A stretch of DNA of 40,668 bases from Candidatus Jordarchaeum sp. LHC_1308 (GCA_019057675.1 JAHLWX010000007.1:1-40668), one strand, 5' to 3'. Positions 1 through 8,990 are shown, counted from the first letter of the stretch. Notes: a model not told the origin generated them from the sequence alone. A program made the numbers and translations.

Positions 1-837
1 GCCGTTGACGCAAAAGCGTCTGTTGCGGCTATGGCCGTGGCTGGAGTGGAGGCCCTCCGATGGAAACTTAAGGGCAAAGTTATCTTCGCTGGAATAGTGG
101 AGGAGGAGACAAGCCTTAGGGGGATCCAATGCCTTCTTGAGGAGCTCTCACATATAGATTACGCTATTTTCGGAGAGCCGACGGGATTAAACAAAATTTG
201 TTTAGCAACTAAAGGTAGATTACTGATTAAAATAGACGTGCATACTAGCAGTGGTCACGTGGCATGCTCTTGGATGTATAAGAACGCCATCGAGGAGGCA
301 TTTAACCTCTGGCTTTCACTTAAGAATACGCTGTCAAGCACTGGAAACTCATATTTCTCTTCTGTAATTCCAAACTTGACCATTCTCCAAGGAGGCAACG
401 CTCCAAACATTGTCCCAGAACACTGTTCATTTTACGTGGATGTCAGATTTCCACCCAACGTGAGTTCATCCCACATCTTAGAGGAAAGCAGCAGGTTAAT
501 AGACTCATTCGTGAAAAGTAGGAAAGTAAAAGTTGACTATAGCGTTTTAAGTCGGATAGACGGGTTCAGAACTAATAGGCATTCAAAACTCGTAGAGGCA
601 CTCGCAAGGTCAATACGTGAAGAGACAGGGAAGGAAGTGAAATTCATCCAAAAAACGGGGACATGTTTCATGAACCTGATAGGAAAATGGTTTAACGTGC
701 CAGTAGTCGGCTACGGTCCAGGCAACCCAGCACTTGAGCACACCGAGGATGAAAGCATACAAGTGGAAGAGTACTTAACGGCGATAAAAGTGCTGACCAA
801 GACAATAAATTATGTTTTATCTTATGATCAACATTAG
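1..837 (+). CDS. lysK: [LysW]-lysine/ornithine hydrolase (M20 peptidase), 5' truncated
   Basis: This M20-family metallopeptidase would release lysine or ornithine from the LysW carrier protein in the last step of carrier-linked lysine/arginine synthesis. The reading frame is open from base 1, so the N-terminus lies outside the window; the first ATG (31) is internal. Visible hallmarks are the metal-binding Asp in AVDAK, the catalytic Glu pair in VEEETSLRG, GEPTG, and a C-terminal KTGTCFMN block. The KTGT-x-x-MN signature is typical of LysK and less so of DapE/ArgE. The stop overlaps the end of the convergent carbamoyltransferase gene by 21 bp. A DapE/ArgE-type specificity cannot be excluded. 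Confidence 0.85.
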   Translation, partial: AVDAKASVAAMAVAGVEALRWKLKGKVIFAGIVEEETSLRGIQCLLEELSHIDYAIFGEPTGLNKICLATKGRLLIKIDVHTSSGHVACSWMYKNAIEEAFNLWLSLKNTLSSTGNSYFSSVIPNLTILQGGNAPNIVPEHCSFYVDVRFPPNVSSSHILEESSRLIDSFVKSRKVKVDYSVLSRIDGFRTNRHSKLVEALARSIREETGKEVKFIQKTGTCFMNLIGKWFNVPVVGYGPGNPALEHTEDESIQVEEYLTAIKVLTKTINYVLSYDQH

Positions 838-1806
838 GACAGCTTTCTGAGCATGCAACCTATTTTCAGCCTCATCATATACTACCGAATGTGGCCCGTC
901 AATTACGCCGTCTGTAGCCTCCACATTCCGTCTTATCGGGAGACAGTGCATGAAGATTGAATCCTTCTTCGTTAAGCTCATCAACTCTTCATTACACGTC
1001 CAGTCACGAAACTTGACTCGTAGCTTTTTCTCCTCCTGCGGGTTGCCATAGTACTTTAGTGATCCCCAAGACTTAACGTACACCACATCCGCTCCATCAT
1101 AAGCTTCCTCAACGTTACTCGTGACTTGAAGGCTACCCCCAGATTCCTTGGCGTTCTCCTCAGCCCATTTCATGATATGCTCATCCAGCTCGAAGCCCTC
1201 TGGGTGGAGGAGAGTTACATCCATGCCGAAACGGGTGGATATTAGGAGAGCTGAGTTCGGGACGCTGCAAGGGAGGGGATTAGGATGATAAGCCCAGCTT
1301 AGAAGAAACTTTTTCCCTTTAGGTTCCCCTTTTTTCTCTTTGATCGTCATAATGTCGGCTAACGCTTGACATGGATGAAACATGTCGCACTCCATGTTGA
1401 TTACTGGTACATCAGCCCATAGGGCAAACTCACGGACGACACGGTTACTTTCACCGTAATGCCACCCAGTCACGTTAGGAAAGATCCTTATCGCTATGGC
1501 ATCACCGTAGCGTGCCATCACGGAGGCGGTATCCTTTATAGACTCAGAGCCCTTGCCGATCCACCCCGACTCAGCCGCCATATAGACGGCGTGACCGCCA
1601 AGCTGCGTCATTCCGATCTCAAAAGATAACCTCGTCCTAGTGCTAGGGTTAAAGAAAAGCATGATCAGAGATTTGCCCTTAAGTACGTCAAGGTACGCTT
1701 GAGGCCTTTTCTTCAAATCCGACGCCAGCTTCAATACCTCTTCAATCGCATCAAGTTCCCACTCCTGAGTTGTTATGAGATCCCTGCCCTTAAGGTCGCT
1801 TCGCAA
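817..1806 (-). CDS. N-acetylornithine carbamoyltransferase-like protein
   Basis: Aspartate/ornithine carbamoyltransferase superfamily, 329 aa. The carbamoyl-phosphate motif STRTR, FHPCQ, MHCLP and the C-terminal DEAENRLHAQKA are present. The central and C-terminal parts (YHPNPLP, ESGGSLQV, KSWGSL, LPIRRNVEATD) match, as I remember them, the acetylornithine carbamoyltransferase (ArgF') subgroup better than ordinary ArgF. Those enzymes carbamoylate an N-acylated ornithine. It lies 41 bp after the MIP18-like gene on the same strand and converges with the LysK-type hydrolase, which suggests arginine biosynthesis. The natural substrate (acetyl-, succinyl- or carrier-bound ornithine) is unknown. 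The start is TTG; a canonical SD is weak. Confidence 0.82.
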   Translation of the reverse strand: MRSDLKGRDLITTQEWELDAIEEVLKLASDLKKRPQAYLDVLKGKSLIMLFFNPSTRTRLSFEIGMTQLGGHAVYMAAESGWIGKGSESIKDTASVMARYGDAIAIRIFPNVTGWHYGESNRVVREFALWADVPVINMECDMFHPCQALADIMTIKEKKGEPKGKKFLLSWAYHPNPLPCSVPNSALLISTRFGMDVTLLHPEGFELDEHIMKWAEENAKESGGSLQVTSNVEEAYDGADVVYVKSWGSLKYYGNPQEEKKLRVKFRDWTCNEELMSLTKKDSIFMHCLPIRRNVEATDGVIDGPHSVVYDEAENRLHAQKAVLMLIIR

Positions 1807-1847
1807 CTAGAACCCCGCCATGACTCTTAATCTCAAAATAGAAGTTT

Positions 1848-2201
1848 TCAGTCTACAAAGCATCTTTCCAGCATTCCACTTTCCTTAAGTTGCTTAACTA
1901 CCTGGTTATATCTGGCCTTGTTACTTAACATGTCGTTTATGGCTTCCTCATTAATGTGGGTTCCAGGTCTCACTTTTACTTCAACGTCAACTCCAAGCTT
2001 ATCTTCTAAGACATTCTTTATTATGACCCCGATCACGCCACCCATGGGACACATGGATGACGTCGGAGTAAACGTCACTGATACTTTACCTTCCTCAACA
2101 GTTATGTCGTCTTCACCAACAATTCCCATATCAACAACTGAAACCGGGAATTCAGGATCATTAATTTTTCTCAAGACTTCGATAACATCATTTTTATCCA
2201 T
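1848..2201 (-). CDS. MIP18/DUF59 family Fe-S cluster assembly factor
   Basis: A small acidic protein of the DUF59 (SufT/PaaD/MIP18) family, which helps mature Fe-S proteins. The N-terminus MDKNDVIEVLRKINDPEF and the block TPTSSMCPMGG carry the conserved Asp-Pro-Glu and the cluster-associated Cys. The ATG at 2201 gives the family-typical start. In-frame TTG codons at 2219 (with GGAG about 7 nt upstream) and 2231 are alternatives adding 6-10 residues. A TATA-like ACATTTAAATCC lies at 2251-2262. The carbamoyltransferase gene follows 41 bp downstream and may be cotranscribed. Confidence 0.85.
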   Translation of the reverse strand: MDKNDVIEVLRKINDPEFPVSVVDMGIVGEDDITVEEGKVSVTFTPTSSMCPMGGVIGVIIKNVLEDKLGVDVEVKVRPGTHINEEAINDMLSNKARYNQVVKQLKESGMLERCFVD

Positions 2202-2291
2202 ACTATTCCCGCCATTCAACGATTTCTCCAAGAAACAATTGGAAAGAAGGATTTAAATGTTATGAGACATTTAAAGGAAGGCTTCTTCATA

Positions 2292-2325
2292 AAAAATTCC
2301 TCTATCCCATGAAAGATGAAAATTT
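2292..2325 (-). terminator. T-rich terminator candidate after larC
   Basis: Downstream of the larC stop the minus strand contains two T-runs separated by a short spacer, the usual form of an archaeal intrinsic terminator. Support is base composition only. Confidence 0.3.
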
Positions 2326-3552
2326 TTATTCTTGCCTAAAAGGGGAGAGCCGCTCAAACTCACTTAGTAATTCTCTAACAGTCTTTCTTGTCTCTTTTGA
2401 TATTCTTTTCAAATCTTCAAATTCAGGTTTAACTCTAACGATTCTACCTTGCCTATCTCTCGCGATCTTTACTTTAATAACGTATTTTTTTCCCTCTACT
2501 TCAAAGTCAAAGTCGACGATCTCTCTTTCTAAGATCAACCTTTTGGATTGATGTATTCGTACACCTAAAGTACCTGTTTCCCTGATCAACGTTTCCGCCA
2601 TTTTGACGTAATTTTCCGGTGTACATATGACCTGAAATATGCATCCAGGTCTTCCTTTCTTGGCGATCACCGGGATAATTGACACGTCCTTTGCTCCGGC
2701 TTCTATGAGCGCCGCTGAAGCGTGAGCTACAACTTCTCCTGGAACATCGTCAAGATTCGTTTCAACAATGATAACTTCGTCTTCGTACGTCATGACTTCA
2801 TCTCCGATTATTATCCTGAAAACGTTTGGAACCTCAACTAGTTCCCGTCCTCCAGCCCCATATCCCACCTTTAAGGGCAAAGTTGGTAGCATCGAAGTGA
2901 GAGGCTTAGCCTTTAGAGCTGCCAGTATTGCTACGCCAGTCGGTGTTGCAAGCTCGCATGAAACTGGGCCGCTCACCATTGGTATTCCCGATTTCCTAAG
3001 GATTTCAATCACCACAGGTGCTGGTACTGAAAGAACTCCATGAGGTGACATAATGTAGCCTCCTCCCACAGCCACTGGACTTGTAAACCATTTAGAGTCC
3101 AGCAGGTCAAGTTCATCGCACAACAAAGCAACTCCTACTATATCAAAGACTGTGTCTGCAGAGCCAAGCTCATGAAGATGAACATTCTCAGTGCTTTCAC
3201 CATGAACCTTAGCCTCAGAGTCGGCGAGCAACAACGCTGCATTAATAGCTACATGTGACGCATGCTTCGAGAGTGAAAGTTCATCAGCGGCCTTTTCCAC
3301 ATATTCCAGTAGTTCTTTTCCCGTAAATCCCCTTTTTTCTCTTAAGAAAAGCGATACTCTAGTGGCCACCAGTTCTTTCCTCTTAACTTTCTCTACGTTA
3401 ACTTTGACGTGCTCACATTTTCGCATTATTTTCGGCAAGGTACTAGCGAGCTTTTCAAGCGTCACCCATTCTCCACTCAGGTCAACCAACGCGCCTATGA
3501 ACATGTCGCCTGAGACACCTGCAATGGAACAGTCGGCTATGACGCTGTTCAC
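2326..3552 (-). CDS. larC: Nickel-pincer cofactor biosynthesis protein LarC
   Basis: 408 aa, full-length LarC (formerly DUF111). LarC is the CTP-dependent cyclometallase that inserts nickel into the pyridinium dithiocarboxylate mononucleotide to make the cofactor of lactate racemase and related LarA epimerases. Visible motifs are SGDM (residues 14-17), HLHELG (125-130) and ETNLDD (264-269), followed by GRPG. The start is GTG at 3552, set by GGAGGGTGG upstream; it overlaps the larB stop by 4 bp (GTGA), so the two are translationally coupled. No larE or larA is present in the window. Confidence 0.93.
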   Translation of the reverse strand: MNSVIADCSIAGVSGDMFIGALVDLSGEWVTLEKLASTLPKIMRKCEHVKVNVEKVKRKELVATRVSLFLREKRGFTGKELLEYVEKAADELSLSKHASHVAINAALLLADSEAKVHGESTENVHLHELGSADTVFDIVGVALLCDELDLLDSKWFTSPVAVGGGYIMSPHGVLSVPAPVVIEILRKSGIPMVSGPVSCELATPTGVAILAALKAKPLTSMLPTLPLKVGYGAGGRELVEVPNVFRIIIGDEVMTYEDEVIIVETNLDDVPGEVVAHASAALIEAGAKDVSIIPVIAKKGRPGCIFQVICTPENYVKMAETLIRETGTLGVRIHQSKRLILEREIVDFDFEVEGKKYVIKVKIARDRQGRIVRVKPEFEDLKRISKETRKTVRELLSEFERLSPFRQE

Positions 3553-4355
3553 CTTCCACCCTCCAACCTTTTCCCTCTGAATGCGGCCACTCTATTGGCT
3601 ATTAGAGCAGCCATGGCTCCCGCTCCGACACCATTATCTATGTTAACGACAGCAACCCCTAGAGAACATGACTGAAGCATTGTGAGAAGGGCGCCGACGC
3701 CGACACCTCCCATCCCGTATCCTGTGCTTGTTGGGACACCTATCACAGGTAAGTCGACTAGCCCTGACACCACGGAAGGAAGAGCGCCTTCCATACCGGC
3801 CACGACAACCACGACATCTACCCCGTTTCTCACCATTTCTACAAGCGGCTTGAAGACTCTGTGGATTCCAGCTACTCCAACATCATACGCCACGTAAACG
3901 TCACATCCCATGCATTCAGCTATAAGCTTAGCCTCTTCAGCTATAGGTATATCCGCCGTCCCCCCAGTCAAGATGCCCACTTTACCACCAGTCTTAACAG
4001 GTTCGTAATCCGATCTCCTAACGTAAATAGTCCCTGTTTCCTCCACCGTTCTCAGCTGAAAGGAGCTCTCTGGAAATTCCTTTTTAAGAAGGGCTAACTG
4101 CTCACCGTTGCACTTAGTAACAATGACGTAACCTTTCTTTTTGACTATCTCTCTGGCTACTTCGACAAGGTGTTCTTTACGCTTCCCCCTAGCGTACACG
4201 ATCTCGGGAATGCTTGAACGAAGCTCCCTCTTCACGTCTATCTTAGCTATGTTCTCAAGCTCCAATATCTGGAATACTCTAACCTCCCGCTCAGCCTCAT
4301 CTATTCCTATTTCTCCCTTGACAAGTTTCTCGAGAATCTCCCTTAACGTGTTTAT
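3549..4355 (-). CDS. larB: Pyridinium-3,5-biscarboxylate mononucleotide synthase LarB
   Basis: LarB is a PurE-related carboxylase/hydrolase acting on nicotinate adenine dinucleotide in the first step of the nickel-pincer cofactor pathway. The C-terminal half carries VGILTGGTADIPIAEEA, AYDVGVAGIHR, GMEGALPSV and VPTSTGYG. The first canonical start in frame is TTG 4265, but LarB-like N-terminal sequence (LREILEKLVKGEIGIDEAE) continues in frame to about 4346. The frame is open back to TAG at 4377-4379 with no ATG/GTG/TTG. ATA at 4355 sits 7 nt after GGAGGG and is my preferred start (268 aa). Coupled to larC and divergent from queC. Confidence 0.88.
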   Translation of the reverse strand: MNTLREILEKLVKGEIGIDEAEREVRVFQILELENIAKIDVKRELRSSIPEIVYARGKRKEHLVEVAREIVKKKGYVIVTKCNGEQLALLKKEFPESSFQLRTVEETGTIYVRRSDYEPVKTGGKVGILTGGTADIPIAEEAKLIAECMGCDVYVAYDVGVAGIHRVFKPLVEMVRNGVDVVVVVAGMEGALPSVVSGLVDLPVIGVPTSTGYGMGGVGVGALLTMLQSCSLGVAVVNIDNGVGAGAMAALIANRVAAFRGKRLEGGR

Positions 4356-4377
4356 ATCAACTCCCTCCGTGGTCAGC

Positions 4378-4392
4378 TAATTTAAATATTCC
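4378..4392. promoter_or_regulatory. AT-rich divergent promoter, larBC / queC
   Basis: A near-palindromic AATTTAAATATT block lies between the divergent larB and queC genes and can serve as a TATA element in both directions. It is about 25 bp from the larB SD region and about 40 bp from the queC start. A second TTTAAA at 4402-4407 could instead serve queC. Confidence 0.5.
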
Positions 4393-4425
4393 AAGCATTA
4401 CTTTAAAGCGTGATGGAGGCTTACA

Positions 4426-5160
4426 ATGCAGGCAAAGATCGGAATCGTGCTTCTTAGCGGCGGGTTAGACTCAACCGTAGCGTTATGGTGGGCTATAAGA
4501 GAAGGAGAATATGATGAACTTCACACGCTAACTTTCCTTTATGGTTCCAAGGAGGAAAGAGTTATAAAGAAGGTTTGCGAGAAGCTGGCGTCTCTCTCTG
4601 AAGTCGGGAAACAAGTTTTCCTAGATCTTCCTTGGCTAAGAGAGTTTTCCATTAAAGCTGGAGCCACGCTGATAGAAGGGGGAAACATTCCACCCGAAGT
4701 GTCCATTAAGATGCTTGAAGACAAGAACATTATGAGGAGGGCTTCTAGAAGCGTTTGGATCCCTGCAAGAAACCTTTGCTTTGTCTCCATAGCGGCATCC
4801 TACGCTGAGTCAATTGGCGAGGAAGCCGAAATAATTGCCGGGTTCAACAGGGAGGAAGCTGAGACCTTTCCAGATAATTCTCCAACTTTCGTCGAAAGAG
4901 TAAACGCTCTGTTGGAGGTCTCAACGCTTAAATCCAAGGTTATCTTGAAAAGCCCCCTAATCCACCTCGACAAGAAAGGGATATGCACACTTGCAAAGTC
5001 GCTCAGGGTTCCTGTCGAGTACTCAAACTCTTGCTACGATCCGGTCGGTATAACGGAAAACGGGAAACCCATCCACTGCGGTTCATGCGAAAGTTGTGCA
5101 AGGAGAAAACGCGCTTTCCTAGAATCCACGGGCTTAGATCCAACAATATACATAAAATAA
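4426..5160 (+). CDS. queC: 7-cyano-7-deazaguanine synthase QueC
   Basis: An ATP-dependent PP-loop enzyme that converts 7-carboxy-7-deazaguanine to preQ0, the base that archaeal TGT inserts at tRNA position 15 for archaeosine. The PP-loop SGGLDST is at residues 11-17, followed by VWIPARN and FPDNSP. A zinc site of Cys203, 218, 221 and 224 (CYDPV and HCGSCESCARR) is complete. 244 aa, normal length. ATG at 4426 follows GGAGG at 4414-4418. Monocistronic in this window. Confidence 0.95.
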   Translation: MQAKIGIVLLSGGLDSTVALWWAIREGEYDELHTLTFLYGSKEERVIKKVCEKLASLSEVGKQVFLDLPWLREFSIKAGATLIEGGNIPPEVSIKMLEDKNIMRRASRSVWIPARNLCFVSIAASYAESIGEEAEIIAGFNREEAETFPDNSPTFVERVNALLEVSTLKSKVILKSPLIHLDKKGICTLAKSLRVPVEYSNSCYDPVGITENGKPIHCGSCESCARRKRAFLESTGLDPTIYIK

Positions 5161-5233
5161 AAAATAGGCAAATAATTAAGAAGTAGAAAGGGAAGAGTTG
5201 GGAATTCTCCTTCTCCAGACATTATAAGGCTTT

Positions 5234-6577
5234 TTAAGCTGTTCCTTCTCTCCACCCCTTAAGATAAGCTAGTTGTTCCTTTGTGAGTTCTTCTAGTTCT
5301 ATTCCTAAGGCTTTACACTTCAGCTCGGCCACGGTCACATCTATCTCTTTGGGTATGTCAAGCACCACGTTTCCCAGTTTTTTGAGTTCTTCTTTATGCT
5401 TGACTACCCACTCGACCGCTAATGCTTGATCACTGAAGCTCATGTCCATCACAGAGCTAGGGTGTCCTTCAGCGGCAACGAGGTTCACTAGGCGGCCCTT
5501 GCCCAGCAAGTATATCTTTCTTCCATTTTTCAGCTTGTATTCGTCAACGTTGGGCCTTATTTCCTCCTTGCTTACAGCCAAGCTCTCCAGGTCTTTCAAG
5601 TTTATTTCGACGTCAAAGTGTCCTGCGTTGGCCAGTATAACGCCATCCTTCATTTTTTCCATGTGCTCTCTCCTTATAACGTCCTTACATCCAGTCGCCG
5701 TGACAAATATATCTCCTACCTCGGCAGCCTTGTACATTGGCATTACATCTATGCCTTCAAGCGCCGCTGTAAGCGCCCTGTGAGGGTTGATCTCGACAGC
5801 TATTACTCTCCTAGCACCGAGACCCTTAGCTCGCAAAGCAATTCCACGACCACAATGCCCGTAACCAGCAACCACAACAACTTTTCCTGCAATTAATTCA
5901 GAAGTCGCCCTCATGATGCCGTCCCACGTAGACTGCCCAGTGCCATGGACGTTATCAAAATCCCATTTAGTGGGCGTGTCATTCGTGGCTAGGATTGGGT
6001 ATGGTAGTGTCCCCTCTTCAGCCATAGCGCGGAGCCTTATTACGCCCGTGGTGGTTTCCTCGGCTCCCCCCCAAACGTTGCTCCACCAGTCACCCTTTTC
6101 CTCTAGAATTTTCTTGACTATTTTCATTTCCTCGCCGCCTTCGCCATGTTTGAGTTTGGCTATCGTTGAGACCAAGTCGGCGCCGTCATCCAGTGTGACG
6201 TTTGGGCGTGCCTTTATGACGGATGCTATGGCTCTGTAGTATCCTTCGGTGTCCATATCCCGCCAAGCGTATACGTTTATCCCGGATTTTACTAAAGCTG
6301 CCGCTACGGAGTCCTGAGTTGAAAGAGGATTAGAAGCACACAGGTAAACCTTCGCCCCTCCTGCTTTAAGAGTCCTAACAAGGACAGCGGTTTCTTTTGT
6401 GACGTGTAAGCATGCACCAACTATCACATTCGTTAGTGGTTTTTCTTTTTCGAACCGTTCTCTTATCATTCTTAAGACGGGCATATGATCTTCAGCCCAC
6501 TTAATCGCCTTCTCTCCTTGGGAAGCTAGACTCAAGTCTCTTATCTCGTATCCATCTCCAACTTGCGTTTGAACCAA
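5234..6577 (-). CDS. ahcY: S-adenosylhomocysteine hydrolase
   Basis: Cytosolic NAD-dependent enzyme that splits S-adenosylhomocysteine into adenosine and homocysteine, relieving product inhibition of methyltransferases. 447 aa, full length. DDGADL (130-135), NDTPTK (199-204, with the catalytic Lys), FDN (207-209) and the NAD-binding loop GYGHCGRG (238-245) are present; many family members have Trp where His stands in this loop. TTG at 6577 follows GAGGTGG at good spacing. metG ends 53 bp upstream on the same strand, so a metG-ahcY unit around methionine/SAM use is likely. Confidence 0.95.
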   Translation of the reverse strand: MVQTQVGDGYEIRDLSLASQGEKAIKWAEDHMPVLRMIRERFEKEKPLTNVIVGACLHVTKETAVLVRTLKAGGAKVYLCASNPLSTQDSVAAALVKSGINVYAWRDMDTEGYYRAIASVIKARPNVTLDDGADLVSTIAKLKHGEGGEEMKIVKKILEEKGDWWSNVWGGAEETTTGVIRLRAMAEEGTLPYPILATNDTPTKWDFDNVHGTGQSTWDGIMRATSELIAGKVVVVAGYGHCGRGIALRAKGLGARRVIAVEINPHRALTAALEGIDVMPMYKAAEVGDIFVTATGCKDVIRREHMEKMKDGVILANAGHFDVEINLKDLESLAVSKEEIRPNVDEYKLKNGRKIYLLGKGRLVNLVAAEGHPSSVMDMSFSDQALAVEWVVKHKEELKKLGNVVLDIPKEIDVTVAELKCKALGIELEELTKEQLAYLKGWREGTA

Positions 6578-6630
6578 TTAGACCACCTCTTCCCTCTAAA
6601 CCTTCAAGTTCATTTTAAACTTTTACCCCT

Positions 6631-8334
6631 CTATTCGTTATTCACGCCTTTCAGGTTGATCGTTCCGTCCTCCAACGCCCTTATCTCAGCTTTCACTTCA
6701 TCCTCCGATATTTTCCTGAAGAGGGGTTTTGGCTCGTTGATCACATGTCCAGCCTCTATGGTTAAGCGCTTGGCGGAATCCCATGATGCTGATGCATTCA
6801 TCATTTCTAATAGCCGCGCCATTGATGATGGAATAATGGGGTAGAGGCATATCGCCGCCGAATAAAGGAAGTTTATGCAAATGTAGAGTGCGGTGGCGGC
6901 GTCGCTCCTCCTCTTTTCTTCACCTTTCTTCACGGCTTCCCATGGTGCCTTCACAGTGAAATAACTGTTCGCCTTTTTGAAAGCTTCAATAATACGCCTG
7001 ACGACCTGTGAAAAGTCACAATTCTCATACTCTTTCTCCACCTCTTCGACCATCCTCATGAAGCTGAAAATGAACTCGTTATCCTGCTCATCCATGTCAC
7101 CGGGTGATGGCACCTTTCTCTTAAACCACCTAGAGATGAAGGTTAAGACGCGATGAGCGAAGTTCCCTATGTTGTCCACTAAGTCTCCGTTTATCTTGCT
7201 CATGAATTCAAGCCAGCTGAAGTCGTTGTCACTGGTACTATTGGAAGCCTTAGAAGCCAAGTAGAAGCGGATGTAGTCTGCGGGAAACTTATCCAAGACG
7301 CGTTTAAGGGGGACAAGCCACTTCCTGCTCTTACTCATTTTCCGTCCTTCGAGGGTAAGGTATCCATTTACAACGTACTTACTTGGAAGAGTGTAGCCTC
7401 CAACGCCCATCAGCATAGCAGGCCAGAAGAGAAGATGATGGTAAACTATGTCCTTTCCTATGAAGTGAGCTATCAGGCAGTCTCCCATCCAGTAGTTCTT
7501 CCACTCTCGCCCAGTCTTCTTGCTCCAGTTGACTGTCGATGCAATATAACCTATCGGAGCATCGAACCAGACGTAAACATACTGGTTGTCTTTAGCGTCC
7601 TCGTAAGGCAGCTTAAACCCCCAGTAGTCTTCCCTTGTTATATCCCAATCCTGCAATCCGGATTTAATCCACTGGACAACGTAGTTGACAACATCTCTTG
7701 GTACGTCTTCGCTGCTCTTGGACTCCAGCCACTTCAGTAGTTTGTCAGAGAAGGCGCTCAGTTTGAATATGAAATGTTCCTCGCTTCTAGTTGAGGGAGG
7801 AGTCCGGCATAAGATGCAGTATGGCTCGAGTATCATGCCGGGCTCGATCGTTCTCCCGCAGGCTTCACAAGCATCACTGTACTGGTCTTCTGCTCCACAA
7901 TAGGGGCATTTTCCCTTAATCATCCTGTCAGGCAGGTACATCTTATCAGTTTCGCAATAAAAGAGAGCGACTTTCTTCTTGTATATGTAACCGTTCTCCC
8001 TGAGCTTTAGCAGAAACTCCTCCGTCAGCTCCCTGTTTTCCTCGCTATGCGTCCTATAATAATTGTCGAAGCTTATTCCGAGCCGTTCCAAGTCTTCCAT
8101 CTGACGCCTACGGAAGTATTCAACGTGTTCCAAAGGGGCGCGGCCAGTTTCTTTGGCTGCGATGGAAATAGGGGTTCCATGTTCATCGCTGCCGCAGACG
8201 AAAACTACATCCCACTTCCTAAGCCTACAGAAGCGGGAGAAGACGTCTGCGGGAATATATGTGCTGAAGGCATGTCCAAGGTGAAGATCCGAGTTGGCGT
8301 AAGGTAGCGCCGCCGTAACTAGCACTCTGCGCAA
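6631..8334 (-). CDS. metG: Methionyl-tRNA synthetase
   Basis: Class I synthetase charging tRNA-Met. HLGH (residues 18-21) and KMSKS (332-336) are the ATP-binding signatures. A Cys-rich connective region (CPYCG, CEACG, CILC) gives the two zinc knuckles expected of archaeal MetRS. The C-terminal tRNA-binding domain is absent; archaea often encode it separately. The start is TTG 8334, with GGAGGG 6 nt upstream, giving MRRVLVTAALPYAN; an in-frame TTG at 8352 lies upstream of that SD. A TATA-like ACTTTTAATTAC lies at about 8364-8376. Confidence 0.96.
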   Translation of the reverse strand: MRRVLVTAALPYANSDLHLGHAFSTYIPADVFSRFCRLRKWDVVFVCGSDEHGTPISIAAKETGRAPLEHVEYFRRRQMEDLERLGISFDNYYRTHSEENRELTEEFLLKLRENGYIYKKKVALFYCETDKMYLPDRMIKGKCPYCGAEDQYSDACEACGRTIEPGMILEPYCILCRTPPSTRSEEHFIFKLSAFSDKLLKWLESKSSEDVPRDVVNYVVQWIKSGLQDWDITREDYWGFKLPYEDAKDNQYVYVWFDAPIGYIASTVNWSKKTGREWKNYWMGDCLIAHFIGKDIVYHHLLFWPAMLMGVGGYTLPSKYVVNGYLTLEGRKMSKSRKWLVPLKRVLDKFPADYIRFYLASKASNSTSDNDFSWLEFMSKINGDLVDNIGNFAHRVLTFISRWFKRKVPSPGDMDEQDNEFIFSFMRMVEEVEKEYENCDFSQVVRRIIEAFKKANSYFTVKAPWEAVKKGEEKRRSDAATALYICINFLYSAAICLYPIIPSSMARLLEMMNASASWDSAKRLTIEAGHVINEPKPLFRKISEDEVKAEIRALEDGTINLKGVNNE

Positions 8335-8518
8335 AGCGATCCCTCCAAGCAACCAACAATAAACCAGTAATTAAAAGTTACCGAAAAAGTATTGGGAATA
8401 ACGTCCTTCCGCATAAATAAAACTTGAGCTATGAAGACATGGCTTTAGTTAAAGCGCTACTTCGCCCATTAACCTTTTAAATCCATCGCTCGAAAATAGT
8501 ATTGAAGAGGGATAAGAC

Positions 8519-8923
8519 ATGCCTAAGGAGTTCGTTTACAGAGGATATACGCTGGAAGAACTTCAAAAAATGCCGATGGACGACTTCATAAAAATATTAC
8601 CTTCAAGGCAGAGAAGAAGCTTGATCAGGGGATTACCACCACGCCACAAGAAGCTACTAGAAAATATTAGGAGGGCTAGGAGAGCCCTTAAAAAAGGGAA
8701 AAAAGTGGTCGTGAGAACGCATAACAGGGACATGATAATACTACCGGAAATGGTGGGCTTAACCGTTGCAGTTTACAATGGAAAAGAGTTCATACCCGTA
8801 GAGATAAGGCCAGAGATGGTTGGACATTACTTAGGCGAGTTCGCACTTACATGTAAAAGAGTTGTCCATGGCGTCCCAGGTATAGGTGCCACTAAGTCGT
8901 CGATGTACGTTCCCCTTAAGTAA
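8519..8923 (+). CDS. rps19: 30S ribosomal protein uS19
   Basis: 134 aa archaeal/eukaryotic-type S19 of the small-subunit head. The C-terminal [20 protein letters not shown] is diagnostic. ATG at 8519 follows GAGGGAT, and a TATA-like CCTTTTAAATCC lies at about 8472-8483. In most archaea this gene sits between L2 and L22 in the S10/spc operon; here it stands alone between metG and a SIS-domain gene. Confidence 0.95.
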   Translation: MPKEFVYRGYTLEELQKMPMDDFIKILPSRQRRSLIRGLPPRHKKLLENIRRARRALKKGKKVVVRTHNRDMIILPEMVGLTVAVYNGKEFIPVEIRPEMVGHYLGEFALTCKRVVHGVPGIGATKSSMYVPLK

Positions 8924-8965
8924 AGGGATGCTAGAGGTTCACTGCTTTAACGGTTGTTTATTCCA

Positions 8966-8990
8966 GTTTCTCATTTTTCAGATTTTTGTC
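8966..8990 (+). terminator. T-tract terminator after rps19
   Basis: Two T-runs follow the rps19 stop codon by about 45 bp, matching the U-tract termination mode of archaea. They overlap the end of the convergent SIS gene. Confidence 0.35.
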
